Of a DNA stretch of 64,000 nt, positions 14,284 through 29,000 are shown piece by piece (positions within the stretch are counted from its first letter, which is position 1; each line of letters opens with the position of its first letter). A model generated the notes under the pieces. That model saw only the letters and a list, made by a program, of their open reading frames with translations, was not told where the DNA came from and ran no database searches. This DNA comes from Vanilla planifolia (taxonomy: Eukaryota > Streptophyta > Magnoliopsida > Asparagales > Orchidaceae), in contig JAIUJO010000226.1 in NCBI GenBank assembly GCA_023846275.1, forward strand, positions 558,001 through 622,000, in the 5' to 3' direction. A program made the translations under genes and the position numbers.

Positions 14284-17200
14284 TAGTATTATGGCAAAAT
14301 CAGGGAAAAATTTAAGAAATATTAGATAAATTTTTTGGCAGAATTTGTATGCTATGGCTGTAAGTGGATCATATTTAATATCCTCTAACATCAAATTAAG
14401 TATGATTCAAGATGTCTTATAATCATGCAAAAATCCTAAAACTAAAAAATTTTAAAAAAAATTAAAATAAATATTTACCAAAAAATTTTCATTTCATCAC
14501 AATGTAAACATATGTTGAAGTTAAAATATGATAAATGAAACAAATATAATGTAACTAAGTCAAGGTAATTTGAAGGTTACACAAGATATCATTTAGATTA
14601 ATATAGTAATTTAATAAATTAAAAAATTAAAATTTTTAAGAAATTTGATAAATTGTATAGAAATTTTTTTTTCTAAGACATTATGCAGATCGAGCTTAAC
14701 AAGCTTGTTCTTCAAATCATGTACGAATTAAAAAGTCACCAAAAACATTCTAAAGTCCTAAAAAATAAAGAATTTTAAATTATAAATTTGATTATTTAAC
14801 TGGATAAATCTCCTTGAGATGAGTTTCTCATTGTTTGTTTCTTCTTGATGAAGCCTATTATGGAGTTACCACAAATTATCAAAGTAAATATGAACAAATA
14901 AGAATATTGTATTGTTTTAATAATAGCAAAAAATATTTAAAGATGAAACGAGATAAAGTAAAGCAGTGTCATATATTGAAATCAATTTGAAAGTCAATGA
15001 TCATAGAATTAGAATTCTATAGTAAAATAAACAAATGTAAGGAAACAATTTGAAGAAAAATGATTAATTGCACAAGAAAGTTACAATGTAAGATAATAAA
15101 GAGATCAAGTGTGGCATCCATGATAATTAAATTTTGTACAAGCTAAAGTAGCTTGTAAAATGCGGGGAAAAACTTGAAAATTGAATATTTAAAAGTATAA
15201 AAATGAATTTTAAATTTGATAGAATTCATATGGATGATTCCAACGAACTTTATTTTATCTTGAATTAACCATGTTTAGAATAAGTATGAATCACAAATGT
15301 AAATAACAAAATATAATAATAAAATATTATTTCAATATTATGTCAATATTATTCAAATTTAAAGAGGTTAATATATATAAAAACTAAAATTAGATTAATT
15401 TAAGCAATGTATTATAACGAAATTAAGGCAATGTTTACATAACATGATAGGACTATTACAATTTTAGTAATATCAGAAGACCAAAGCAAAAAATTTGTAG
15501 GAAGATGATATAAGTTGTAAGAGAAATATGCATTCCAAAATATTAAGAAGGTTGAGTGGAACAACAATGATGTTTATTCTTGGAAGACTCAAAACCTCTC
15601 TTAGAAACTAAAATATTTAAAAATTTTAAAATATATTTTTAATTATGTTGATCTCATTAAAATCAATGTAACAACATTTATTTTCCTTCATTCAAATTAG
15701 TGCAAAGTATAATAAATTATTATTTTGACATTAAGTAAATATATATTAAAGCTAAAGCAAGATAAATTAAATAAATGTAATGTGGTGATAGTAAATTGAC
15801 ACAAAGGTCACATCAAAGATTTAGAGTTACTTATTGATGCAACCAAATCAATGCAAAATCTTTGAAGAAATGAGACAACTTCTCCAAAAAAAAGTTTCAT
15901 TCAAAAATACTAATAAGGATAACTCTAACGCCTTCAACCATCAAATTAGGTACGAATCAAACTTGTCATAAGACATGCAAAAACCTAAGAAAATAAAATA
16001 TTTGAAAATATTTAAATAAATATTTAATTAGATAAATGTCATTCAGATGACTCCAATGGTGTTTACTAAGTCTCTATTAGGCCTTGTCCATGATTACTGT
16101 GAATTACAACAAAAATTAGAAAAAATACTAAAAAAATATTATTTTAATTTTGAATGAATATATATTAATGCTTAAATGAGATAAAATTAAGAAATGTAAT
16201 ATAGCCAAATGAAAATAATCCATAGGTCACATAACAAGAGAATAAGATTTTCAAGACATTACAAGAAATTCTAAAATCATTTGTAGAAATGAGACAAATT
16301 AATTGAAACACTGGCATTCCAAGACACCAATGAAATTGAGTGTAACATCACCATTCATCATATCATGAGTGAATCAAAATATCACAAACATTCTCAAAAA
16401 ATAGTAAAAAATAAAATATTTAAAAATAAAAAATAAATATTAAATAAGATATATTTTATCAAGTCATTTTGAGTGACATTACTTTCATTTTGAGCGAACA
16501 TCATTTGTAATTATTGTTAATTATTAATGTAAATAAGCATAAGTAATATTAAAATTTTCAAATTTTATTTAAATATATAATAAAGAAAATATTAGATAAA
16601 TTGTAAGAATGAAATTTTGAAAAAAAAAATATAAATGAGAAATGAATGGAAAATTAGTGTTTCATAGCAATATGACCAAGTGAAAGAGAAATATTTCAAG
16701 AACCAATTAAATTATGTGAACAAGTTGCTTTGAAAGAAACTAAAGAGATTAAGATTAACTTCTTAATCATCAAATATAGGTAGAAATCAAAACATCTCAT
16801 AAAGCATGATAAAAGCATAAAAAGTATAACATTTGAAAATATAAAAATATTATTTTAATCTGATAGAGCTTTTTGAGGCAATTAAAATAGGGTCTATTAT
16901 AACATAAATGGTATCATTTTATAGTAACTGTGAATTACAAAATTAAAGAATAAATAAAAAATGTTATTTAAATAATACTTATATATATATATATAAATGT
17001 TCAAAAAAATTAAATTGAATAACCTTAACATAACAAAATTAATGTCATTTGAAGGTGACATGAGACAATAATTAGAATTTAATAGTAATATAACATAATC
17101 AAAGAGAAATAATGAACACTAGCATCCTTGACAAATAAATGATTTGTAAATAAAAAAATCTCACAATTATGCATGATTTTTCTAAATAAAATTTTTCAAA

Positions 17201-20200
17201 ATATAAAATAAAGTATTTATTTCCATTTATTTAATTCAGATGAGTCAAAAAAAATTTTCCATCTCAATCATACCTTATTTTGAATTATAAAGAATTAACA
17301 AAAAAATAATATTATATACCTCTTTAAATAAGCATTAATATTTATAAATTATTATTTAAATATTCAAGTATCTAAAATAAAATAGATAATGTAACATAAG
17401 CAATACAAAACAATGTAAACATGACACGATAGTAGAATTTGAGTTTAACAGTACAAGGCCAATTAAATGAAAAAATTTGTAATAATGAGATAGATTTAAT
17501 GTGAAAGTTATTCTATTAAAATGAGCTCATCAAGCATCATAAACTCAATTATGAAATAAGATATTATTTGAAAGTCTTGTAAAGTTGACCATAATCTTTA
17601 AAAATATTAAACATATTATTTAGTTTGATAGGTGTCCTCAAGATGAGACAAACTAAACCTATTTCCTCTTAATTTGTCCTCATTTGCATTTGTTATCAAT
17701 TACAAAAATAAAATAAGAATAGATAATAATAAAATTCTTCTTTTAATCATAATAAATTTATATTAAAGTTTAAATGATATAAATTGAAGAGACATTGTAT
17801 AACAAAATTTCGAGTGATGGTCATAGGAGAAGATATTGAGTGTTACACAATGAAACATTTTACAAAATGAGATAAATTGCACGAAAATACTGCATTCCAA
17901 GACATAAAGAAATGTAATATAGTATCATCATTTGCTAACGATAGGTAGAAAATAAAACGTCAAGTAAAACAAGTATATTTTTAAAAATAAAATATTTATA
18001 AATAAAAAATGAATAATTAATTCTGTAGAAGTTATCATGTTGAATCCAAGCACATTTGTTACATCACAATTGTGCTTGTTTTGGAAATTACAATGAATTA
18101 CTAAATTAAGTGGGCATAAATTTTAATTTATTTCCATTTTAATGTTAAGTAAATATATATTAAAACTAAAATGTGGTAAATTAATGAAATATTATTATAA
18201 TAGATAAACATCCATGATCATTACATCATCTATAAATGAAACTATCACGTAATGCTACCTAAAAACTAAAATTTTTAAAAATGTAGTAAATAAATATTTA
18301 ATTTGATATTGCTTTTCTAGACCAATAAAAAACAATTATTTTCATTTTAATCAAATTTCATTTCAAGTATAACAAGTTACAAAAATAAATAAGAATAAAT
18401 AATATTAATTATTAAATTAATGTCAAATTAATAAGTATTAAAGGCAAAATGATATATATTCAACCAATATAATTTAAAAAAATCAAGGTGATGATGTCAC
18501 ACAAGAGAAGGAATCACATAGTAATGCAATAAACTAAAAGAAAAAAAATTGAAAAAATGAGATAAATTGTATAAGAAAGTCACATTATAGAATGCAAAGA
18601 AGAAACGATGAATCATCCAAGATCCTTAAAATAGGAAAGAATCAAAATATCTCATAAAATATGCCAAAACTCTTGAAAGTGAAATATTTAAAAATATAAA
18701 AATAAAAATTTAAATTGATAGAGCTCATCAAGATGAGTCCAACAAATTTTGTTTCATCTCCATCAATGCTTTTTCGAAATTACTATAAATTATAAAATAA
18801 AATAAGCATAAATATATTAAAAAATTATTTTTTATTAAGTAACTATATAATAATAATCAAAAGAAATAAATTAAAGTGATGTAATCTAATTAAATAAAAA
18901 CAATAGAGTCACAATAAAAAAGATTAGACTATTGTAGTAAAATAACAAAATCAATGCAAAAGTTTTTCAAACATTAGATAAGTTGTATTAAAATGTTCCA
19001 TTTCAAGATGCTGAGGAAATTTTATGTGACATCTTCATTCATCAAATTTGGTATGAAAAAAAAAATCACATAAAGTGTGCAAAACATAAGAAAATAAAAT
19101 ATTCAAAAATATCAAAACAAATATTTAATTGGTTAGTTGAGATGGGTTAAATGAGAATTATTTTATCTTGATTAGACATTGTTTGTATTTTTTATAGATA
19201 TCACAATTAAATAATCCAAAAATAATAAAATATTATTCTTTTAGCATCTAGTAAAAATATACGAAGTTGAAATGTGGTAAATCAAGGTAATGTTATACAA
19301 ACAAATCAAAACGATATCAAAGCTACACAATATTAGAAATTTAGTTTATTAGTAACATAAGAAAATTTAAGAGAAACTTTTATATTAATGATATAAATTA
19401 TGCAAAAATTTGGACTCAAAGATATTAAGGAGATCAAGTATGACATCCTAAATCATCAAATCATATACAAATTGATGTCTTATAAATTGACCAAAAAATT
19501 TGTAAAATATAATATCTCAGAAACATGAATCTTTTGTTGGATATAACTTATTGAGATGACTCCAATTACTATTGTTTGGTCTTAATGAAACCTTGATCGG
19601 AATTACAAAAAATTATTAAATTAAACAATAGTACATAAAAAATATGTTATTATTGCAATAGCAAACAAAATACAAACAAGGTACTAAGATATTAAAGGGA
19701 TCAAGTGCTACGTCCACAATCATAAAAATATGTAAAAATGAAAAGGCCTTGTTAAAAGTGATAAAAACTTAAAAAATAAATTACTTAAGACTATAAAAAA
19801 TAGATTTTTAATTATAAAGAGTTTGCTAAGAATACTTAAATGACATTTGTTTTTCCTTGATTAGTCTACCTTTGGCATTACTATTAATTAGAAAAAAACA
19901 AAAAATACATAATAATTAAAATAACAAAATGAAAGTGATGTCAATATCATAGAAGAGGAGTTCTCGAGATATAAAATAATATAACCAAATAAAAAAAATT
20001 CAAGAAATGAGATGAACAATTGGGAAAGTTTCTTTCTGTTGTTCTAAAGTGATCAATTGTGCCATCCTCAATCATCTAATATAGTACAATTTCAAAAGTC
20101 TATAAAACATTGAAAACCATCTAAAAATAAAATATATAAAATTAGAAAAATAAATCTTTAATTAGATAGAGAAAGTTAGAGATGCAAAAAAATAATGGAT

Positions 20201-23200
20201 TCATATTATTTAATTTTTTTTAATTACTTTTAACTACAAAAAAAGTAAATAAAAATAGTAATAAGTTATTATTTTAATATTAAGTAAATATTTATTAATG
20301 ATGAAATGAGATAAATTGAAACAATAAAAAATAAAAAAAATTAAAGCAAAGTAAAGGATAATGCAACAAGAAATTCAAGTTTCACAGTATTATATTTAAA
20401 TTGAATTGAAATTTTAAAACAATTTAATAAATTTTACTAGAAACTTGAATTTCATGGTAGTATTAAGATTTCATGCATAATCTAACATCCTCATATTAAT
20501 ATTGAATGGAAATGCCCTATAAAGAATGCCAAAAACAAAGAAAATAAAATATTTTATTCGATAGAGCCACTTCGACACAAGTTCAATAACATTTGTTTCC
20601 TCTTCACCAAACAAAACAAAAAGGAAAAAAATATAAAATAACTAAATAAAAATAATGTAAATATTATTTGAGAGGAGAATTACAGTTTCATAGTAATATA
20701 GCTAAATCAGAGTAAAACATTTGAAGAAGAAAGATAAATATGAATAAATAGTTGAATTGTATAATAATAAAAAATTGTAGGGTGATATACTTATCATCAA
20801 AAAATGAAATAACAAAAATAACTCATAGATTGTAAAAAAATCATAGAAAATTAAATATTTAAAAAATTAAAAAATTTGTTTCTTATTTGATGCGCTCATC
20901 AATAATGCATCTAAAGACTTTTTATTAGACATCTTTTTAAAATTCTAAGCATTACCGAAGTAAATATAAAAAAATAAAAATTAAAAAATCCTTTAATTTT
21001 TGCAACATTTTTAATAAATGACGCAAAAATCATAGAAAATTAAATTTAATCAAAATAAAAAATATTATTTAACTATATGAAGGTTATCAAGAATGGCCCA
21101 AACATATTTATTCTTTCTAGATCAAACCCCATTTATAGTTACAATGAATTGACAAGGTAAATTATCAATAATAATAATAAATAAATATTTCAACTTTAAG
21201 TAAATGTATGTTAAAGTTGAAATGAACTAAATTTATTCAATGTAATTTTATAAGATAAAAATGCTGTAAATGTGACATGGCAAAAGAATTAAAGTTTAAA
21301 TATAATATAACACAATTAAAAGACATTTGAACAAGTAATACATTCTAGAAGAAAGTTGAAAACTAAGAATAAAAAGGGATCAAGTACAAAAATTTCCAAT
21401 ATTAAATGAAGTACAAACCAGAATGTCTTATAAAGAGAGCTGAGTCTCTAGCTCATAAAATATTTAAAAATTAAAATTTCATATTAATTTTATAGGGCTC
21501 CTTGTGATGAATTCAAAGACCTTCATTTTATATGGTTAAGAAAATGCATAGAATTACTATGAATTATAAAAGTAAATTAACATAAATAATAAGGAATTAT
21601 CGTTTTAATTTTAAGAATCCAAAATATTAAAAATTAAATAAGATAAATTGAATCGTTATTATATAACCTAATTAGAGCAATGTTAAGTCACACGACAGGG
21701 GATTTATGGCTATAATAATATAATAAAAAAATATTTAAAGAAATTATGGATGTTTTGAAAAAGAGTTACATTCCAAGAAGTTTAAGGGATCGAATGCAAC
21801 ATTCTCAATTGTTAAAAGTGGCATAAATAAAAATGTCTTTTAAATTATAAAAAAACATAAGAAAATAAAAATATTTTAAAATATAATTAGGAATATTTAA
21901 TTAGATAGAGCTTGTTAAGAAAAAGGCTATAATGTTCATTTTAGCTTCATTGATTGCTTTTTTAGATTTTGAGAATTACGAAAATAAATAAGCATAAAAG
22001 TAATAAATTGTTATTTTAATATTAATTAAATATATTTTGAAGTTGAAATGAGATAAATTATAGAAACAAAATTAAAATAAATCTAAGACATTCAAATTTT
22101 TTATGATAAAAGAATAAGAGTTTTGTAGTAGTATATCAAAATTAAGGCGAACAATTTGAAATAGAATGATAAATTGTGCTTCAAAGTTCAATTCCATGAT
22201 AATAGAGAAATTTAGTACAACATCTTCGATGGTCAATTCAATTATAAAATAAAATGATTTTTATAACATGCAAAAATTAAATTAAAAAGTCTTTTAAAAA
22301 ATAAAAAATAAATGTTTTGTTGGATAGAGCATATTCAAACATGCCCAATGCCATTTACGTCATCTCTATCACATCTACTTTGGAAAACTAAGACTTTGCA
22401 ATCTAAATAAGCAACAGTAATTACAAATTTTCATTAAATATTGAATAAGTATATAACAATGTTGAGATGAGATAAATTAAAGAAAATATAATATAACAAA
22501 ATCAAAAAAATGAAAATGTTACATGAGAGAAGAATAAGAATATGAATTTAATAGTAAAAGCACAAAATCAAAGTGAAAAATAATAAGTGAAGCAAATTAT
22601 AAGAGAATGATGCATTCGAAGATAGAAACGAGATCAAGTGTAATGTCATTTATTATAGAATAACATAAGAATTAAAATTACTTGTAGATCATATCAAAAA
22701 ACTAGAAAAAAAAAATGGATACTCAATTTTACGGAGCTTATCATTGCAAGTTCAAAGATTTTTTTTTCTTTGTTATACCTCATTCAAAATTAAAGCAAAT
22801 TGTTATAGTAAATAAGAAAAATATGTAAAAAATTATTATTTTATTGTTAAGTAAAGTTCTAATCAAGTATGCTAAAACCTTAAAAAATAAAATATTTAGA
22901 AACATAGAAATGAATAATAAATTAGATGAAGCTCATTGAGATGTGTCGGAAGTTGTTTGTTCTTTATTATCTTTCCTCGTTTGGAATATCTACAATTTAC
23001 AATTGTCAATAAGAGAAATAATGATAAATAATAATTTAATGTTAAGTAAATACATAAGAAAGCTAAAATGACATAAATTAAAGCAATATAATTAAGTAAA
23101 AAAAAATAAAGTAAATATCATATGAGAGGAGAATTGGGGTTTCAAAGTAATATATCAATATCGAAGTGAAAACTTTGAAAAAATAAGATAAATAGTACGA

Positions 23201-24520
23201 CAAAGTTATATTCCAAGAAAATTGATTGGTGAAATCTAATCCTCGATCATGACATTACATATGGTTTGAAATGTCTCTTAAAGCATGAAAAAACAAAAGA
23301 TAAAACATATTTCAAAATGTAGAATTGAGTATGTTAATGGATAGGGATATTTGAGAATCAACCAATTACATTTGTCAGATTTTCACGAGAAAAAATATAG
23401 GATACAAAAATTAGAATTAGAGTGCCATAATAATATAAGAAAGTTGAAACAATGTAAAATAATATAATCAAAGTGATATGAAGGCTAGATGTGTTAGAAT
23501 TAGTACTTCATAGAAGTATTTACAAATATAATTGAAAATTTTTAAAAAAAGGATAAATTATATGGGATAGTTGTGCTCCAAGATACTTAATGGATAAAGG
23601 GTAAAAATTTTGATCATCAAATCTGGGATAAATCAAATGTCCTTGGAAAACTCTCCAAAGACAAAAAAATTAATGCACACAAAAATATAATAAAACTTAT
23701 TTAATTTAGTAGAGCTCAACAAGAAGACTTCAAAGACTTTCTTTTTGTTTCGATTGGACTTCTTTTGTTGTAACAGAAAATTACTAAATTAAATAAGAAA
23801 AACATGAATGTTCCATTTACTATCAAGAAAAAATTTGTAAAACGTTAAGTGAGATAAAATGAAGTAATTCAATATTACTAAAATGAAATTAATGTAAAAG
23901 TGACATGAGATAAAAATTGAAGTTTCATTGTAATATAAACAAATAAAAGCAAAACATTCATAGAAATGAGACAAACATTATAAGAAATTTGGATTACATG
24001 AAATTAAGGAGGTCAAATTTTTCGTTCTCGATCATCAAATAATGTACCAATAGAAACATATCACAAAACATACCAAAGACGGATGAAATAAAATATTTAA
24101 AAAACATTAAAATGAAAATCTAATTGGAAAGAACCTGTCAAGATTAGTACTACTACATTTGTTTCATCGTGGTAAAAAATTGTTTGGAATTACTATAAAT
24201 TATCAAAGTAAAATTAATAAAAATATATTATTATTTTAAAAAGGAGAAAATAATTTTTAAAGAAAAAATAACGTAAATTTAAAAATATAATATAACCAAA
24301 TAAAGGAGATGAAAATGCCACAAGAGAAGAGAAATAAAGTTGCTTTATAGTATAAAAAGTTCAAAGCAAAAAATTTTGAAGAACCAATTTATATTACATT
24401 GGAAAGTTACATTCAAAGATAATAAAGAGATCGATTGTAACATTCTTAAACATAAATATGGTACAAATCAACATATCCCCTAATTTTACAAAAAATATTT
24501 GAAAACATTTCGTTTAGAGT
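14284..24520 (-). repeat. Degenerate tandem array of ~410-bp monomers, - orientation
   Basis: The same family as at 3.56-14.24 kb, reverse-complemented. The landmark now reads CATTCCAAGATACTAAGGAG followed by GTAACATCNTCAATCATCAA, TCTCATAAAGCATGCCAAAA, AATATTTAATTAGATAGAGC and CTCATCNNGATGAG. Good copies sit near 15,540, 15,900, 16,315, 17,890, 19,000, 19,415, 19,680, 21,770 and 25,780 (the last in the later minus block). About 25 units fit. Short AT dinucleotide runs occur, for example near 16,978-16,995. No coding region is supported. Confidence 0.78.
18724..18737. repeat. Perfect copy of the monomer dyad CTCATC-AA-GATGAG
   Basis: A 6-bp dyad with a 2-bp centre lies at the same place in the monomer as the copy at 6,318-6,333, although the two monomers are in opposite orientation. 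Many other units keep one half or a near match (for example near 12,378, 22,930, 25,890, 28,383, 35,995 and 38,120). It may be just a consensus word of the repeat, or a protein-binding site; the sequence alone does not decide. Confidence 0.6.
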
Positions 24521-25020
24521 TATCTAATTTTGCAAAAGTAATATTTTATATAATGATCTACTTATTTTATTTTAAGAAAATTTATTATATCGTAACATAT
24601 TATGACATATATAACAAGTCTAATTTTTTTTAAAAGTTTATAAGCCTGATAATTTTAGATATTTTAGAAATAGTTAACTACCACAAAAAATCCCACAACT
24701 ATGATATTTTTTCTTTATCTCTATATTTTTAAAATTTTTTCCTTCAGTTTTGATGGAATTTATGAGATATTTTGTTTCAACATAGATTTGATAATCAGGG
24801 ATATTATGCTCTATCTTCTTGTTATCTTTAAATGTTTAACTCTACTTTGTGTAACTTTTATGAAACTTTCAATTTTCTCTTATTTTGTAAATGTGTCCCT
24901 TTCTTATGTTATATTACTTTAATTTATCATATTCCAACCTTAATACAGATCTACTCAATATTAAAATAATATTTTATTTATTATTTTTCTTATTTAATTT
25001 AATAATTCATAATAATTTCA
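24521..25020 (+). repeat. Short + block of the ~410-bp family
   Basis: From about 24,700 the order of landmarks is that of the + monomer (TTTATGAGATATTTTG, then GATTTGATAATCAGGGATAT, then the TTATTTAATTTAATAATTCA part), between minus-oriented blocks on both sides. About one unit is present. The portion 24,521-24,700 is diverged and holds the left switch point, which cannot be placed exactly. The open frame at 24,701-24,922 is a translation of this monomer and not a gene. Confidence 0.6.
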
Positions 25021-26012
25021 AAAGACATTCCTAGATACTATAGAGATCAGAAGTAACCAGCTCAATCACAAAATTAGCTATGAATTGAAGCATCACATAA
25101 CGAGTACAAAAAAAGGAAAACAAAATATTTAGAAATACAAAAATTTATGTCTATTTGGATGGAGTATGATAAGAAAAGTTCAACAATAAATAAAAATATT
25201 GTTAGTTTTAAATTACCTATATATATATATTATGTGAGCAACAAAAGTAAGATAATATAAATAATTCAAAGTGATATCAAAGTCAAATGAGAGCAGATTA
25301 AGACTAACGCATTAAGATAACCAAATCAAAGCAAAAATTTTAAAGAAATGAGAAACATTTCGTTGGAAAGTTGCATTAAATGATACTAATGACTTCTATG
25401 TGTTGCCATAGATCATTAAGTCAGATATGAATAGATTATTCAAGGGAAGCATTACAAAAAATATTAAACCAATACACAATTGAATATCTAATTGGCCAAA
25501 GAACTTTGAAGCAAGTCCAATGGATTGAATTACATAAGCCTATAATTGGAACTATATCAAATTAAAAAAATTAAATAATGGAAAATAACAATAAATAATC
25601 ATTTTACAACTTATTAAAGCTAAAATAAAATAAATTCAAATATAATAATATAACCAAAGAAAAAATATATAAAGGTCATATGAGAGGAGTGTTAGAGTTG
25701 TGTCATATTATGAAAGAATTCAAAGGCAACATTGAAATTATGAGATAAAAGTTATGGAAAGATTGCATTCCAAGATACTAAGGAGATCAAGTGCAACTTA
25801 GTCAATCATGAATTTAGGTGCAAAATGTTGGTAAGGTGTATTAAAATTTTAGAAAATATTTTTTTAAATAGAAAAATTAATATCTTCATAGATATAGCTC
25901 ATCGAGATTAGTTTAATGATATTTATTTTAACATCATCAGACCTTGTTTTAAATTACTATGAATTAAGAAAGTGAATAAGCATAGGTAGTAACAAATTAT
26001 TATTTTTAAACT
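25021..26012 (-). repeat. Short - block of the ~410-bp family
   Basis: About 2.4 units in minus orientation, with clear landmarks at 25,035 (CTAGATACTATAGAGATCAG), 25,370 and 25,772 (CATTCCAAGATACTAAGGAG). The block ends near 26,012 in the AT-rich part of the monomer, where the reading changes to + within a few tens of bases. A short TA run lies at about 25,210. Confidence 0.65.
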
Positions 26013-29000
26013 AATGTTATATTCTATTATGTTAATTAATATCATTTAACTTTAATATATGATTAATTATTGTAAAAATAATAGTTTATTATTATTTATA
26101 ATTATTCATGTTCATAATTCACTATAATACTAAACAAGGACAATCTAATAAATATATATTTTAATACATAATTTAATATTTTACTTTTTAACTTTAATAT
26201 TGCTTTATGAGACTTTTTATTGACACATGATTTTAGAATTATGAATGTTACACACAATCTCATTAATATCCTAGAATTGAAAGCTTTAGAATAATTTATC
26301 TCATTTTTTTCTAATATTTAGTTTTTAATTGGTTATATTACAAAGAAGCTTTAATTATCTACTTATGTGGATTTTATATCATTTTGATTTAGTTATATTA
26401 TATTTTTTTAGTTTTTATAATTTTAGTTATATTATATATTTACTTAATATTAAATTAATAACTTTTTATTATTTATCTTGATTTATTTTGGTATTTCATA
26501 GTATTTCCAAATGAGGCCTGATCTAAACAAAAGAGATCAATGCACTACCCTCAACTAGCTCATTACAACTAAATAATAAATGTTTATATTTTTAAATTTA
26601 TTGTTTTATAGAATTTTGGCATGTTTTATGATTCATTTAATTCATTTCCTAATTTAATAGTTGAGGGTGTTAGACTTGATCATCTTATTATATTTGAATG
26701 TAACTATCTGATAATATTTATGACTTTTTCTTGAAATATTTTTCATTCATTTTATTATATTTCTATTAAACTCTAATTCTACTTTTATGTGACATCTACA
26801 TCATTTTTTTTGGGTGCTTTACTTTAGCATAATTTATTTTATTTTAATTTTAAGATATATATTTTAGGAATAAAATACTTTATTTTTATTATTTATTCTT
26901 ATTAATTTGGTGATCCATAGTATGTTGGAGCACTACATTCTAATAATTTTTATCTCATTTCTTCATAATTTTTTCTTGATTTTGTTAAATTACTATAAAA
27001 CTCTAACTTTTCTCTCAAATGACACTTCCATTGCTTTCATTTTATGATATTACATTAGTTTAATTATACTTATTTAAACTTTAGTATATATTACTTAATA
27101 TTAAAATAATTATTTTTTATTTATATTAATTTACTTTAGCAATTCATAGTAATTTCGACTATGCTCTAATAAGGAAAAAATTAATTTTTTTACTTAACTC
27201 GATGAGTGTTTTCTAATTTAATTTTAACTTCTAGATTATTAAATATTTTGTTTTGTAGGGTTTAGGCATGTATTATGTGATATTTTGATTAATTTCTTAC
27301 TTAATGAACTAGGATTGCTATACTGAAAGTTCTTAGTACCTTTATATACATCTTAGAACCATTTATTTCATTTTTTAAAATATTTCACTCTTTTTGTTAT
27401 ATTATTATGGGACTCTAAATCTCATCCCTTGTGACTTATATCACTTTAATTTTGTTATACTATATAACTTCAATTTTTCTTATATATTGTTTATGTATAT
27501 TTACATCAAGAATTTATAGTGATTCCAAAAGACGTCTAATCGAGATGAAAAAAAATGTTATCAAACTCTTCTCGTCAAGTTTTTTCCAATTAAATAACAT
27601 TTTTTTATTTTTAAACATCTTTATTTCTAAGGTTTTTGTATGATTTATGAGATATTTGAATTTGTATTAGGTTTGATGATCGAGCATGGTAATTTAGTCC
27701 GCTTAGTATTGTGGAATTGAAGTTAATTGTACAATTTATGGCATATCATTAATTTTATTGATTTTTTTTTATATATTGCTACGTTACTCTAAATCTCATA
27801 TTGTGTGACTTTCATATTAGTTTGATTTTGTTATATTACATTAATTTGTCTTATCTTAGATTAAATTTATTTTAAAATAACAATTTATTAAAATTTGTCT
27901 ATTCACTTTGGCAGTTCATAGTAATGCTAAATTAGGTCTAATTGAGTTGGAATATGACATTAGAATAATCTCAATGTATTATCTCTTATCAAACATTCAT
28001 TTTTATATTTCTAAATATTTTATTTTATTGGGTTCATGTGTAGTTTATGTGACATTTCAATTTCCACCTGATTTGATAATTGTGCATGTCACACTCAATC
28101 TCCTTAGGATGTTAGAATGCAAGTTTTTCATACACCTTATAAGATTTTCTAATTTGTTTTGCTTTGATTTTGCTATATTGGGGATAAACTATAATTCTCT
28201 TCTTGTGTCACCCTCACATGTTTTTCTTTGGTTATATAACATTACTATTATTTGCCTTATTTTTAGTACATCATATATTTAATTCGTGTTAAAAATAAAA
28301 ATTTATTTTTAATTAAGCATATTTATTTGTTTTTTCATAGTTATTACAAATATGATCTTATTGAGTCAAAACAAGCTTCGTTAGACTCATCTCAAAGGGC
28401 TCTACATAATTAAATATTTGATTTTATTTTTGGGGATATTTTATTTAAAAAATTTTGTAATTCTTATTGAATTATTTAATTTTTTACCTTTTTTGATAAC
28501 AAAAAATGTTACAATAAAACTCTAACTCTCATTTTTGTGTGACAATTACATCCTTGAAAATTATTTATATTGCATTGTTTTAATTTTTATCTTTTTAACG
28601 TAACATATACATAATTAATATTAAATTTATAATTTATTATTACTTTTGCTCACTTTTGCAATTCATAGTATTTTCAAATGATGTTCAATTTAAATGAAAC
28701 AAATGTAGTTGTACTAGTCTCAGCAACATCTATGTAATGAATAATTCATTTCTTTATTTTTTTGGATATGTTCATTTTATAGTATATAGCACACTTTATG
28801 AAGCCTTTCAAATTGTTTCCATGTTAGGGATTAAGGATTTCATTCTCTATCTCTTTAATATCTTGGCTAGTCTCTTTTTTGTTAATTTATCTCATTTGCT
28901 CAAAGTTTTAGGTTCGATTTGGTAATTATGGATAATAACCCAAAATATTCCTCATTTGACATTAGCATCACTTTGGTTTGGATATATTATATTTTTTTGA

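Noticed and set aside
23789-23974. 61-codon minus-strand frame
   Set aside because: It is the same monomer translation seen in a minus-oriented block, with no independent coding evidence.
14284-24520. A CRISPR-like or VNTR interpretation of the regularly spaced landmarks
   Set aside because: The spacing is about 410 bp, the intervening sequence is itself homologous between units, and the context is a eukaryotic repeat array.
27908-28282. 124-codon open frame on the + strand, and similar frames at 4,491, 5,436, 7,339, 8,829, 24,701, 27,431, 28,737 and 35,351
   Set aside because: All lie within single monomers of the 410-bp family and translate the same repeat text to hydrophobic peptides. 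Neighbouring monomers carry stops at the same sites.
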